From the NCBI GenBank assembly GCA_022843785.1, contig JALHMZ010000002.1, forward strand, positions 124,001-188,000: a stretch of 64,000 bases of DNA, read 5' to 3'. The DNA is from Nitrospira sp. GTDB taxonomy: Bacteria; Nitrospirota; Nitrospiria; Nitrospirales; Nitrospiraceae. Shown piece after piece: positions 10,700 to 19,721 of the stretch; the first letter of the stretch is position 1; each line of letters opens with the position of its first letter. The notes below the pieces were generated by a model, which was not told the DNA's origin, did no database searches, and saw only the letters and a program-made list of their open reading frames with translations. A program made the translations under genes and the position numbers.

Positions 10700-12511
10700 T
10701 TAGACAGGCACCGTTTGAGAGGAAGACTGCAAGAGAATTTGATCGATCTCCGGCGCATCCAGCACTTCTTTTTCCAAAAGCGCTTCAGCTAACGCCTTCA
10801 AGCTGGTCATTTGTTCGGTCAACACGCGCTTCGCACGCTCATAGTTCTCTGTCACAAACCGCTTGATCTCAAGATCAATCTCCAACGCGACTTGATCGCT
10901 GACATCCCGCTTGGCTGAAAAATCACGGCCCAGGAAGACCGCATCCTCTTTCTGCCCGAACGTCAGCGGCCCCAACTTTTCACTCATCCCCCATTCACAG
11001 ACCATTTTTCTCGCCAGATCCGTCGCGCGCTCCAAATCGTTTCCGGCGCCGGTTGTCACATGCTGAAAGACCAATTCTTCTGCGACCCGACCACCCATGA
11101 GAATCGCGAGCGTGTTATACAGGAATTCCTTCGAATAGTTATGGCGATCGTCGGTCGGCAACTGCATCGTCAACCCCAGAGCCCGGCCTCTGGGAATAAT
11201 CGTCACTTTATGAACTGGATCGGTTCCTGGCAAGAGTTTCGCCATCAGGGCGTGGCCGGCCTCGTGGTACGCCGTAATCCGTTTCTCCTCATCTGTCAGC
11301 ATCATGCTCTTGCGTTCGGCACCCATCATGACCTTGTCCTTCGCCATTTCGAAGTCCACAGTCTCAACTTCTTTCTTGTTTTGGCGGGCCGCCCATAACG
11401 CTGCTTCGTTCACAAGATTTTCCAAGTCAGCGCCTGAAAAACCGGGCGTCCCTCGGGCAATCTTTTCCAATTCTACGTTGGCTGCAACCGGCACCTTCTT
11501 CGTATGGACTTTGAGAATCTCTGATCGGCCGCGGATATCCGGACGATTCACGACAATCTGGCGATCGAAACGGCCTGGCCGGAGCAGAGCCGGGTCGAGC
11601 ACATCGGCCCGGTTGGTTGCTGCTACGAGAATGACGCCCTCGGTCGTGTCGAATCCATCCATTTCCACCAGCAGCTGATTCAGCGTCTGCTCGCGCTCAT
11701 CATGGCCTCCGCCGAGCCCTGCGCCACGCAGTCGGCCGACCGCGTCAATTTCGTCGATGAAAATGATACATGGCGCGTGCTTCTTCCCTTGCTCGAACAA
11801 ATCGCGCACGCGGGACGCGCCGACACCGACAAACATTTCCACAAAATCCGATCCACTGATGCTGAAGAACGGCACACCGGCTTCACCCGCGATTGCTTTT
11901 GCCAAGAGCGTCTTCCCCGTTCCTGGAGGGCCGACGACCAACACGCCCTTGGGAATACGGCCGCCGAGTTTCTGAAACTTCCTGGGATCCTTCAGGAACT
12001 CGACGATTTCGACGACTTCTTCCTTCGCTTCATCGATGCCTGCAACATCGGAGAACGTGATCTTTTTCCGTTCCTCAGTCAACATGCGGGCACGGCTCTT
12101 TCCAAAGGACAAGGCCTTATTGCCTCCAGCCTGCATTTGCCGCATGAGGAAAAACCAAAGACCGAGGAAGAGAATGAACGGCCCCCAAGTCACGAGAAAC
12201 GTGATGTACCAGGGACTTTCGTCCGGAGGCTTCACTTCGATCTGGACCCCTTTTTCACGGAACATCTTGACCATGTCAGGATAGTCCGCGGAATAGGTCC
12301 GAATGCGAGTCTTATCCTTGAGAACCCCGCTGATGTGGTTGCCCTTCATGACGACTTTCTCGAAATCGCCCTTGTCGAGTTTCGCCATAAAATCACTGAA
12401 AATGACTTCCTCTTCGGGGGCATGAGTCGGCACGCTGAACAAATTAAAGAGCAGAATCATGAACAAGCCAACCACGACCCAGAAAAGCAAGTTCTTGACC
12501 CTGGAATTCAT
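10700..12511 (-). CDS. ftsH: ATP-dependent zinc metalloprotease FtsH
   Basis: FtsH is a membrane-anchored hexameric AAA+ protease that degrades unassembled membrane proteins and regulatory proteins such as LpxC or sigma-32. The 603-residue protein has two N-terminal membrane segments (residues about 8-26 and 102-123) flanking a periplasmic domain. The AAA domain follows, with Walker A GPPGTGKT near 193-201, Walker [13 protein letters not shown] and the second region of homology [11 protein letters not shown]. The zinc-protease motif HEAGH lies near residue 416. AAGGAG stands 7 bases before the ATG. It lies 109 bases downstream of hpt with its own candidate promoter in the gap. Confidence 0.98.
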   Translation of the reverse strand: MNSRVKNLLFWVVVGLFMILLFNLFSVPTHAPEEEVIFSDFMAKLDKGDFEKVVMKGNHISGVLKDKTRIRTYSADYPDMVKMFREKGVQIEVKPPDESPWYITFLVTWGPFILFLGLWFFLMRQMQAGGNKALSFGKSRARMLTEERKKITFSDVAGIDEAKEEVVEIVEFLKDPRKFQKLGGRIPKGVLVVGPPGTGKTLLAKAIAGEAGVPFFSISGSDFVEMFVGVGASRVRDLFEQGKKHAPCIIFIDEIDAVGRLRGAGLGGGHDEREQTLNQLLVEMDGFDTTEGVILVAATNRADVLDPALLRPGRFDRQIVVNRPDIRGRSEILKVHTKKVPVAANVELEKIARGTPGFSGADLENLVNEAALWAARQNKKEVETVDFEMAKDKVMMGAERKSMMLTDEEKRITAYHEAGHALMAKLLPGTDPVHKVTIIPRGRALGLTMQLPTDDRHNYSKEFLYNTLAILMGGRVAEELVFQHVTTGAGNDLERATDLARKMVCEWGMSEKLGPLTFGQKEDAVFLGRDFSAKRDVSDQVALEIDLEIKRFVTENYERAKRVLTEQMTSLKALAEALLEKEVLDAPEIDQILLQSSSQTVPV

Positions 12512-12574
12512 CCGGATCTCCTTCGTACTAACGTGATACCAAACGATACTTTAGGATGCGACAAATACGCCGTG

Positions 12575-12604
12575 ATGTTAACACAGCCCTATTCTGATTG
12601 ACAA
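12575..12604 (-). promoter_or_regulatory. Candidate sigma-70 promoter for ftsH
   Basis: Minus-strand TTGTCA (12604-12599), an 18-base spacer and TAACAT (12580-12575) lie in the 109-base hpt-ftsH gap, about 60-70 bases before the ftsH start. The match is moderate and was found by eye. Confidence 0.4.
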
Positions 12605-12620
12605 TAACGCGGGGTATTCC

Positions 12621-13163
12621 CTACTCGTCCTGAAGCTCCTTCTGATCCAGAACGGCGAGGTACGGTAGATTGCGATACTTCTGACGATAATCGAGTCCAT
12701 ATCCCACGATGTACTGATCGGGGACGGTGAATCCAACGTACTCAACGCGCACATCGGCAATACGACAATCTTGTTTGCTCAGAAGCGTACAGACGTTGAT
12801 ACTGCGCGGTTTCTTCTTCGCAAGTACTTTCAGCAGATACTGTGCGGTCACACCGGAATCCACGATATCTTCGACCAGCAACACATCCTTACCGGTAATT
12901 TTCTCGGTCAACTCCGTCACCTGCTTTACTTTCGCCGCAGCCTTGGTTCGCGGCTTGGAACTCGTCACAATAATAAAATCGACTCGCACGGGAATTCGGA
13001 TAGCTCGCGCCAAATCGGCATAAAACGCGTACGCCCCTTTCAGCACGCCGACCAATACGAGGTCCTTGCCCGCATAATCGGCACTGATCTGTCGGCCTAA
13101 CTCACGGATGCGGGCGCGCATCTGCTCCTGTGTGACAATCGGCTTCCCAAACATGCGTTCCAT
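12621..13163 (-). CDS. hpt: Hypoxanthine phosphoribosyltransferase
   Basis: Hpt salvages hypoxanthine and guanine to IMP and GMP using PRPP. The PRPP-binding loop is VLLVEDIVDSGVTAQYLL. Other family features are DLVLVGVLKGAYAFYADLAR, the DFIIVTSS segment and the C-terminal DQYIVGYGLDY. The start ATG at 13163 (MERMFGKPIVT) is preceded by GAGGGAG. The frame continues upstream without a stop for 14 codons, but that sequence belongs to the chimeric small ORF in another frame. In many bacteria hpt lies between tilS and ftsH, as here. Its 5' end is partly duplicated just upstream (13168-13329). Confidence 0.95.
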   Translation of the reverse strand: MERMFGKPIVTQEQMRARIRELGRQISADYAGKDLVLVGVLKGAYAFYADLARAIRIPVRVDFIIVTSSKPRTKAAAKVKQVTELTEKITGKDVLLVEDIVDSGVTAQYLLKVLAKKKPRSINVCTLLSKQDCRIADVRVEYVGFTVPDQYIVGYGLDYRQKYRNLPYLAVLDQKELQDE

Positions 13164-13167
13164 GCCG

Positions 13168-13329
13168 CTAACTCTCCCTCTCTGTGAACAGCCCATCAAG
13201 TGCACTGACCAGACATCGTTCGCTCGTCCCTGTCATAGACGACCGACCATCCTGCCGATACCCGCTCACTCCGATACGGACGCGCATTTGCGCTTGCGTG
13301 ACGATCGACGTCCCAAACATACCTTCCAT
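13168..13329 (-). CDS. 53-residue chimeric small ORF (Hpt head fused to TilS tail)
   Basis: This ORF fills the tilS-hpt gap exactly: its ATG is one base after the tilS stop and its TAG is four bases before the hpt ATG. AAGGAG stands 5 bases before the start. Residues 1-19 (MEGMFGTSIVTQAQMRVRI) copy the Hpt N-terminus (MERMFGKPIVTQEQMRARI). Residues 20-53 (GVSGYRQDGRSSMTG, then ERCLVSALDG) copy the TilS C-terminus (VVGYRQDDRSALTP, then EQCLVMTVDG). It is best explained by a tandem duplication of the tilS-hpt junction followed by divergence with the frame kept open. It may be translated merely to maintain coupling. No function is known or proposed. Confidence 0.65.
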   Translation of the reverse strand: MEGMFGTSIVTQAQMRVRIGVSGYRQDGRSSMTGTSERCLVSALDGLFTERES

Positions 13330-13330
13330 A

Positions 13331-14806
13331 TCACTCCTTCCCCCTTATGGTGGGCGCTCCATCGACCGTCATGACCAAACACTGTTCGGTCAACGGAGTT
13401 AGAGCCGATCGGTCATCCTGCCGATACCCGACAACCCATACGATTCGCTCTCCTGTCGCTACCACAGGAATCCTCGTCCGATCACTACCGAGCACTTTCA
13501 GATCGGTGAAAACATCCTGGAGTTTCTTCGAACGCCCTTTCATGCCGAAAGGGCAAAACCGATCCCCCGGCTGCCACGCTCGCACCATCAATGGTCCGAC
13601 GATTCGGTCGGCATCCACCATAATACGATCTTTTCTATCTCCCGTCTCATGAATATTCTTCCGCAGCGATCGCTCCACATGGATGCGTTGCCCTGTGGCA
13701 ACCCAGGTGATCGTCCCCGGGACAGACAAGACCATCGGCACTGTCTGATGGGACCGATCATGTGGCTGGTCTCGTGATGTCGGCGGGAAGAACTGCACAA
13801 CATCTTTACCAACGATCACAGCCCCTGATGAAGTGGCAATGTTCGAAACTCTGTTCTTCCTCAGAACGGCCTGACGCACAAGCTCAACGGTCTGAAGACT
13901 CGGCGGTCGATCTACTGCACTGCATCTCCGCAATACCGAATGAATGAGCCGCCGCTGCACTGCGAGCGGCAGATCTCGCAGAAAGGATCGCTCGATCATC
14001 TGTTCGCCACCAGGCAATCGATCAATCCGACCGGCACTGAGCGCGGCAACGTGTCCACTCAGGTATCCGTCGTCTTCACGGCAGACATCGGCGAGCCTGC
14101 AGAGGGCTTTCACGGAAGCCGGCGACACCCGTTGCAAGGCCGGAATGATTTCGTGTCTGATTCGGTTCCGCAGATAGATCGGCTTATCATTACTGGAATC
14201 GAGACGAAACGACAATGCCTCACTCTGAAGATAGGCGAGGATCTCTCTCCGCCTCACCTCGTACAAAGGCCGCACGATGATGCCATCACGGCATGCCGGC
14301 ATGCCGGAAAGACCGGATAGTCCTGCCCCACGCAACATCCAGAGCAGCATCGTTTCAGCTTGATCGTCGGCTGTATGCCCGACGGCAATCCGATCCGCTC
14401 CGCATTGGTGGGCAATGGCTGTCATACCGCTATAGCGCACATCACGGGCTGCGGCTTGGAGAGACGTGCCCCGGGCGCGGTTCCGGACATTGAGTTGCAT
14501 CGTATGGAGCGGAATGTCTAACCTCCGGCAGAGCGCTTCCACACACTCTTGATCGCCGTCCGATTCACTCCCACGCAACCCGTAATTACCGTGGACGGCG
14601 CTCAGTGTCAGCCGCCATGGCCTCCGCAGCCGATGCAGAAGCGATACAAGCGCGACCGAATCCGGGCCGCCGGATACTGCGACAAGAAGATGCTGCCCCG
14701 GTTCAAACAACGCTCTCGTTCGAATCGTCTTCACCAGGTGATGGAGCAAGGGCGGCCACGCCCGACGTCGGGTCCTGCTGGCTGATTCGATCGCTGCTGC
14801 GGTCAT
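13331..14806 (-). CDS. tilS: tRNA(Ile)-lysidine synthase
   Basis: TilS modifies the wobble cytidine of tRNA-Ile(CAU) to lysidine, so that it reads AUA. The N-type ATP pyrophosphatase loop SGGPDS occurs near residue 46, followed by HTADDQAETMLLWMLRGAG. The middle helical domain and a C-terminal TilS domain (WQPGDRFCPFGMKGRSKKLQDVF...) complete about 491 residues. The reading frame starts as GTGATG: the ribF stop TGA lies within it, so the ATG at 14806 overlaps the ribF stop by one base, and GTG 14809 is the alternative. Its 3' end was the source of the duplicated tail seen in the next small ORF. Confidence 0.95.
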   Translation of the reverse strand: MTAAAIESASRTRRRAWPPLLHHLVKTIRTRALFEPGQHLLVAVSGGPDSVALVSLLHRLRRPWRLTLSAVHGNYGLRGSESDGDQECVEALCRRLDIPLHTMQLNVRNRARGTSLQAAARDVRYSGMTAIAHQCGADRIAVGHTADDQAETMLLWMLRGAGLSGLSGMPACRDGIIVRPLYEVRRREILAYLQSEALSFRLDSSNDKPIYLRNRIRHEIIPALQRVSPASVKALCRLADVCREDDGYLSGHVAALSAGRIDRLPGGEQMIERSFLRDLPLAVQRRLIHSVLRRCSAVDRPPSLQTVELVRQAVLRKNRVSNIATSSGAVIVGKDVVQFFPPTSRDQPHDRSHQTVPMVLSVPGTITWVATGQRIHVERSLRKNIHETGDRKDRIMVDADRIVGPLMVRAWQPGDRFCPFGMKGRSKKLQDVFTDLKVLGSDRTRIPVVATGERIVWVVGYRQDDRSALTPLTEQCLVMTVDGAPTIRGKE

Positions 14807-15756
14807 CACTTCCCCAACACCTCACGATGCTTCTGCAACATCGTTCTGACCGACTCCACATCACGTGCAATCTGACGACTCAACGCATCGGCTCCAGAAA
14901 ACTGCATATCGAGCCGAACTCGATCGACAAACTCGACGGTCATGTGATGCCCATAGAGATCAGGGGCATCATCAAACAGATGCACTTCGAGCAGCCGTTC
15001 TCCCGCACCAAACGTGGGCCTTGTACCGATGTATGCCACGGAATCCCAGCGCCGTTGGTTCCAAACCGCCACCGTCGCATACACCCCGTCTGCCGGGGCC
15101 ACACGGTCCGGCGGCACGGGAAGATTCGCCGTTCGCCACCCCAATTCCTGCCCTCTCTGTGCGCCGGGAGCAACCACCCCGGTCATGGCATACTGCCGTC
15201 CAAGGAGAATCGCTGCTTGAGCGACATCGCCTGCTTGAATAAGTTGCCGGATCCTCGTTGAACTCACGACACCCCCGGATGCCGTCACCGGATCCATCGG
15301 ATGCACGGCGAATCCATATCGGCTGCCTAGCGCCACAAGATCCGCAATCTTTCCAGCGCGCTTGTGCCCGAACCCAAAATGTTGTCCGACAAACAGTTCT
15401 TTCAGACCGAGTCCCCGTGACAATACCTGGTCAGCAAAGGCTTCCGGCGAGAGCATGGCAAAGGTCTCGCTGAATTCCAGAAATACCACTTCGTCGATCC
15501 CTGCTTCTTGAAAACGAGCGAGTTTCTCTTCCGGGCTGGTCAAAAACCGCAGATCGACGTGCGGTGCTAGGATCTTCACTGGATGCGGGTCGAATGTCAG
15601 GGCCAGAGCCGTTCCACCGGCCTGACGCGCAGTTCGTGACACTGCCTGGAATAGAGCGCGATGCCCGATATGATGTCCATCAAAATTTCCGATCGTCGCG
15701 ACAGGATACGGACGAACGCTCTCGCCCGCATATCCTCGGGTCACCTTCATGGACAT
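14806..15756 (-). CDS. ribF: Bifunctional riboflavin kinase/FAD synthetase
   Basis: RibF makes FMN and then FAD from riboflavin. The N-terminal FAD synthetase domain has VATIGNFDGHHIGHRALF and ALTFDPHPVKIL, then FVGQHFGFGHKRAG and SSTRIRQLI. The C-terminal flavokinase domain begins at RQYAMTGVVAPGAQRGQELG, with RTANLPVPP and VHLFDDAPDLYGHHMTVEF. I chose ATG 15756, two bases after the hemB stop. The frame also allows a TTG at 15762 that overlaps that stop. Its place inside a tetrapyrrole operon suggests that cofactor genes share transcription. Confidence 0.95.
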   Translation of the reverse strand: MSMKVTRGYAGESVRPYPVATIGNFDGHHIGHRALFQAVSRTARQAGGTALALTFDPHPVKILAPHVDLRFLTSPEEKLARFQEAGIDEVVFLEFSETFAMLSPEAFADQVLSRGLGLKELFVGQHFGFGHKRAGKIADLVALGSRYGFAVHPMDPVTASGGVVSSTRIRQLIQAGDVAQAAILLGRQYAMTGVVAPGAQRGQELGWRTANLPVPPDRVAPADGVYATVAVWNQRRWDSVAYIGTRPTFGAGERLLEVHLFDDAPDLYGHHMTVEFVDRVRLDMQFSGADALSRQIARDVESVRTMLQKHREVLGK

Positions 15757-15758
15757 AT

Positions 15759-16730
15759 TCAATGCAACAGCCGGACGGCGTCTTTGGCAAAATAGGAGAG
15801 AATAAGATCGGCGCCCGCCCGCTTGATCGCCAAGAGCGACTCCATGATTGCGCGCGATTCATCGAGCCAGCCGGCCTGTGCGGCAGCCTTGATCATGCTG
15901 TACTCGCCGCTCACCTGATACGCGGCAATCGGAAGCAGTGTCCGGCTGCGCGCAGCCGCAATAATATCCAAATAGGGCATGGCCGGTTTCACCATGACGA
16001 TATCGGCACCTTCCTCGATGTCGAGATCAATCTCACGAAGCGCCTCACGTGCATTGGCCGGATCCATTTGATAGGACTGCCGGTCGCCGAATTGTGGACT
16101 CGAAAAGGCCGCATCACGAAACGGCGCATAGAAACAGGAAGAGAATTTCGCCGCATAGGCCATGATCGGCACATCCGTGAACCCGGCCTGATCGAGCTCG
16201 TTTCTGATGGCCGCAACCCGGCCATCCATCATATCGGACGGTGCCACCATATCGGCCCCGGCAGCGGCATGGGTGCGGGCCATCGCTCTCAGACAAGCCA
16301 ACGTGTCGTCGTTGAGAATCTTGCCGTCTTTCACAATGCCGCAATGTCCATGGCTGGTGTACTCATCGATACAAACATCGGTAATCACCATCAGGTTCGG
16401 CACCTGTGCTTTGACTGCTTTGATCGCCCGCTGCACGATGCCGTTCGGGTCCAAGCCGGCGCTACCCCGTTCATCCTTCTGCGCAGGAATGCCGAACAGG
16501 ATGATCGCCGGAATACCCAATGCATGGATCTCGCCGGCTTCTTTGAGCAACAAATCGATCGACAGACGGAATTGTCCCGGCATCGAAGCGATTTCCTCGC
16601 GCCGGCCCTGCCCTTCGACGACGAACAGCGGCGCAATAAAGTCGGCAGGAGACAGCGCAGTCTCCCGCACCATCCGCCTGAGCGATTCATGTTGCCGAAG
16701 CCGACGAAGCCGTTGGATTGGGAACGCCAT
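15759..16730 (-). CDS. hemB: Delta-aminolevulinic acid dehydratase (porphobilinogen synthase)
   Basis: HemB condenses two 5-aminolevulinates to porphobilinogen. The two Schiff-base lysines are in [18 protein letters not shown] and [12 protein letters not shown]. The metal segment reads [15 protein letters not shown]. Zinc enzymes have three cysteines here (DVCxCxxxxxxGHCG); this one has Asp in place of the second, a pattern of enzymes that rely on or respond to magnesium. The 323-residue length is normal. It starts 6 bases after the CBS-domain gene. Confidence 0.96.
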   Translation of the reverse strand: MAFPIQRLRRLRQHESLRRMVRETALSPADFIAPLFVVEGQGRREEIASMPGQFRLSIDLLLKEAGEIHALGIPAIILFGIPAQKDERGSAGLDPNGIVQRAIKAVKAQVPNLMVITDVCIDEYTSHGHCGIVKDGKILNDDTLACLRAMARTHAAAGADMVAPSDMMDGRVAAIRNELDQAGFTDVPIMAYAAKFSSCFYAPFRDAAFSSPQFGDRQSYQMDPANAREALREIDLDIEEGADIVMVKPAMPYLDIIAAARSRTLLPIAAYQVSGEYSMIKAAAQAGWLDESRAIMESLLAIKRAGADLILSYFAKDAVRLLH

Positions 16731-16736
16731 GGTGCC

Positions 16737-17132
16737 CTATTTCTTCCGGGGCAGATTCGTTAAAAATACGACAAGATCACGGACGGAAATCACCCCGACC
16801 AACTTGCCGTCGCGCGTCACACCAAGGTGCCGTAGATGGGACTTGGCCATCAAATCGTTCGCATCGAGGAGTGTTTTGCTCTCCTCAATGGTCATAATGG
16901 GGGCGGACATGATTTGTTCTACCGTGGTCTTCGTCGCATCCGCTCCGGCAGCGACGACCCGACGCATCATATCCGTGTCCGTTAGAATTCCGATAATTTC
17001 CCGTTCGTTGGTCACAAACAAACTACCGATCCCCCGATCGCGCATGATACGGGCGGCTGTCTGCGCATCGGTATCCCGCGCCACCGTGATAAACTTGTCT
17101 CGTGGAATCATGAATGACTTTACTGGAACCAT
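16737..17132 (-). CDS. Two-CBS-domain protein
   Basis: A 131-residue protein that is almost entirely a tandem CBS pair. The first CBS is about residues 9-60 (ITVARDTDAQTAARIMRDRGIGSLFV, IIGILTDTDMMRRVV) and the second about 70-127 (MTIEESKTLLDANDLMAKSHLRHLGV, LVGVISVRDLVVFL). CBS pairs bind adenosyl ligands such as AMP, ATP or SAM and usually act as sensors. AGGAGG is placed 7 bases before the ATG. It lies between cobA/hemD and hemB in the tetrapyrrole operon, so an energy- or SAM-linked control of this pathway is possible, but no target is visible. Confidence 0.9.
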   Translation of the reverse strand: MVPVKSFMIPRDKFITVARDTDAQTAARIMRDRGIGSLFVTNEREIIGILTDTDMMRRVVAAGADATKTTVEQIMSAPIMTIEESKTLLDANDLMAKSHLRHLGVTRDGKLVGVISVRDLVVFLTNLPRKK

Positions 17133-17170
17133 GCCGTTACCTCCTTATAGATGTCCGTTTACTCTCTGTG

Positions 17171-18739
17171 TTATGCCGTCCCCGCCATAACCTGTTTCCG
17201 GCGTCCAGCATCATAATGGCGAACAATCGCGTCCACCAACGCCGGAATCGTATTTTCTCCTGGCACAATCGAAACCGTCAAACCAAATTCTTCGGCAGTC
17301 CTGGCGGTAATAGGCCCGATGCAGGCCACCAGGACGGATTGCAAGAGCGGTTTCACCCGCTCCACACCTCCGAGCATCGTGACAAAATTGCGAACCGTCG
17401 ACGAACTCGTAAACGTCACAACATGAATCTGCCGATCAGACAGCTGCCGGCACCACTCCTCCCTATCCCCGCTTGGCGTGATGGTGCGATAGACGGTCAC
17501 CACATCGACATGGGCGTCACGGGCACGCAGTTCGTCCGGCAATAACTCACGCGCCACCTCTGCGCGTGGGATGAGTATTCGCGCCTGCTTTAGATCCTGC
17601 CCGCCCAAAGCCGCAAGCACTCCTTCGGCTTGGTAGTCGGTCGGCACGACATCCGCCCGGACCCCGAATTTTTCAAGCTCCTGAGCCGTACGAGGTCCGA
17701 TACAGCAGACCTGCCGACCGGCCAGACAACGTGCATCCAATCCGTTTGCGCGCAGGCGAGTCATGAACCGGTCTACGCCATTTACGCTGGTAAAGATGAC
17801 CCACTGATAGCTGCTGACGGAGTCGATCGCCCGATCCACAGCAGTCCAATCCTCCGGTGGGACGATCCGGATGGTCGGTGCTTCAACAGGCTCCGCTCCA
17901 TAGGCGTCCAGCAGATCGGCCAATTCCGCCGCCTGTTCCTTAGCCCGTGTCATCAACACACGCTTGCCGAACAGCGGCCGACGCTCGAACCAGTTTAATT
18001 GCTCCCTGAGTCGAACCACGTCACCCACCACAATCACCGTCGGCGGCTCCATCTTGGCTGCCTCGGCTTTCTCCACAATATCAGCGAGGGTCCCGACCAC
18101 CGTCTGTTGTGCGGCTCTGGTCCCCCAGCGAATAATCGCCGCCGGTGTGGCGCTTGACCGCCCCTCAGCCGTTAAATTGGCGACGATCGACGGCAAATTC
18201 TTCATACCCATGAGAAAGACCAAGGTGCCATGGCTCGTTGCAAGCCTCGGCCACTCCACCCCGGTCGATGGTTTGTCGGGATCTTCATGCCCAGTGACAA
18301 ACGTGACCGTGGAGGCCAACGTCCGATGCGTCACGGGAATACCCGCGTAGGCCGGCGCCGCCACGGCAGCCGTGACCCCAGGAACCACCTCAAACTCAAT
18401 GCCGGCCGCTGCCAACACTTCCGCCTCTTCTCCTCCACGCCCAAATACAAAGGGATCCCCGCCCTTGAGCCGTACGACGGTTTTGCCCTCCTGCGCCCGC
18501 TCAATCAACAGCCGGTTAATTTCATCTTGCGCCGGATATTTTCCTTTGCCGCGCCGCCCGACATACAATCGCTCCGCATGATCGGATACATGAGTCAGAA
18601 TGGCGGGATTGGCGAGATAATCGAACAACACCACATCCGCCCGCTCAAGACATTCCTTCCCACGAAGAGTCAGAAGCTTGGGATCGCCGGGACCGGCCCC
18701 GACCAAATAAACCTTGCCGTTTAAGCCTGGCGCTGCCAT
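17171..18739 (-). CDS. cobA/hemD: Uroporphyrinogen-III C-methyltransferase / uroporphyrinogen-III synthase fusion
   Basis: Two enzymes in one chain of about 522 residues. The N-terminal half (to about residue 250) is a SAM-dependent SUMT, with KVYLVGAGPGDPKLLTLRG, VVRLKGGDPFVFGRGGEE, VPGVTAAVAAPAYAGIPVTH and EPPTVIVVGDVVRLR. It sends uroporphyrinogen III toward sirohaem or corrinoids. The C-terminal half (KRVLMTRAKEQAAELADLL onward, ending VDAIVRHY) is HemD, which closes the tetrapyrrole ring with inversion. Such fusions are known in several phyla. The start is GTGATG with the hemC TGA inside; ATG 18739 overlaps that stop by one base. Firm call. Confidence 0.95.
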   Translation of the reverse strand: MAAPGLNGKVYLVGAGPGDPKLLTLRGKECLERADVVLFDYLANPAILTHVSDHAERLYVGRRGKGKYPAQDEINRLLIERAQEGKTVVRLKGGDPFVFGRGGEEAEVLAAAGIEFEVVPGVTAAVAAPAYAGIPVTHRTLASTVTFVTGHEDPDKPSTGVEWPRLATSHGTLVFLMGMKNLPSIVANLTAEGRSSATPAAIIRWGTRAAQQTVVGTLADIVEKAEAAKMEPPTVIVVGDVVRLREQLNWFERRPLFGKRVLMTRAKEQAAELADLLDAYGAEPVEAPTIRIVPPEDWTAVDRAIDSVSSYQWVIFTSVNGVDRFMTRLRANGLDARCLAGRQVCCIGPRTAQELEKFGVRADVVPTDYQAEGVLAALGGQDLKQARILIPRAEVARELLPDELRARDAHVDVVTVYRTITPSGDREEWCRQLSDRQIHVVTFTSSSTVRNFVTMLGGVERVKPLLQSVLVACIGPITARTAEEFGLTVSIVPGENTIPALVDAIVRHYDAGRRKQVMAGTA

Positions 18740-19686
18740 CACACTGTTCCGTAAATATCACGAAGGATCTTGTCGCCACCTCGTGCCAGCAGCCGTTCAG
18801 CCAGCTGGACACCCAGCGTGTGGGCATCTTGGCTGATTCCTTGAATTCGGTCACGAAGAATTGTTTTGCCGTCAATACCGGCCACGAGCCCATCCAGTAT
18901 CACCTGTCCATCGGACAGCGTGGCATAGGCAGCAATCGGTACTTGGCACCCTCCCTCCAACCGAGCTAAGAATGCCCGTTCCGCCCTGACGGTCGTCGCG
19001 GTGGCCTGATCGTTCAGGCGCTCTAACACGGAGCGTACGAATTGATCACTGCTGCGCCCCTCAATACCCAAAGCGCCTTGTCCAATGGCAGGCAAACTGA
19101 CGACCGGGTCAAGATACTCAGTAATCTCGTGCGCCCAAGCCAACCGGTGCAAACCGGCTGCGGCCAATACGATCGCGTCGAACTGCCCTTCCTTGAGCTT
19201 TCTCAGCCTCGTATCCAGATTTCCTCGTAGCATCTCAATCCGGAGATCGGGCCTGGCGTTCAGAAGCTGCGCCTGCCGACGAAGACTTGCCGTGCCGATC
19301 GTCGCCCCTTGTGGAAGATCCTTGAATGAACGCCCGTCGCGGCTAATCAACGCATCGCGCGCATCCTCGCGGGCAGGGACGCAAAGAATATCCAGCCCTT
19401 CAGGCAACTGCGCCGGCACATCTTTCATGCTATGGACGGCCAAATCGATCTCGCCGGCAAGTAAGGCTTCTTCGATTTCCTTAACAAAGAGCCCTTTCCC
19501 TCCGATCTTAGCCAGCGGCACATCGACGATCTTGTCGCCGGACGTCTGAATCTTCCGAAGGGTCACTCGCACATCAGGCGCAACCGCATGAATGCGCGAC
19601 TGAAACCATTCGCTTTGCTGCAGCGCCAGCTTGCTCGCCCTCGTTCCTAAAGTCAGGTTCGAGCGTCGACCAGTGGGTATAGACAC
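18739..19686 (-). CDS. hemC: Hydroxymethylbilane synthase (porphobilinogen deaminase)
   Basis: HemC polymerises four porphobilinogens into hydroxymethylbilane, using a dipyrromethane cofactor bound to a cysteine. Family motifs: LTLGTRASKLALQQ, GLFVKEIEEALLAGEIDLAV, HSMKDVPAQLP, LRGNLDTRLRKL, and the cofactor Cys in RLEGGCQVPIAAYA. Start choice: GTG codons occur at 19692 and 19686; AGGAGG is 8 bases before the latter but only 2 before the former, so 19686 is preferred. It follows hemA by about 30 bases. Confidence 0.96.
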   Translation of the reverse strand: MSIPTGRRSNLTLGTRASKLALQQSEWFQSRIHAVAPDVRVTLRKIQTSGDKIVDVPLAKIGGKGLFVKEIEEALLAGEIDLAVHSMKDVPAQLPEGLDILCVPAREDARDALISRDGRSFKDLPQGATIGTASLRRQAQLLNARPDLRIEMLRGNLDTRLRKLKEGQFDAIVLAAAGLHRLAWAHEITEYLDPVVSLPAIGQGALGIEGRSSDQFVRSVLERLNDQATATTVRAERAFLARLEGGCQVPIAAYATLSDGQVILDGLVAGIDGKTILRDRIQGISQDAHTLGVQLAERLLARGGDKILRDIYGTV

Positions 19687-19721
19687 GCGCACAACCTCCT
19701 CGCTCTTATGCCGATTGCAAA

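Noticed and set aside
15564..16763. 399-codon plus frame across hemB and ribF
   Set aside because: It crosses two real genes on the other strand and has no protein family likeness.
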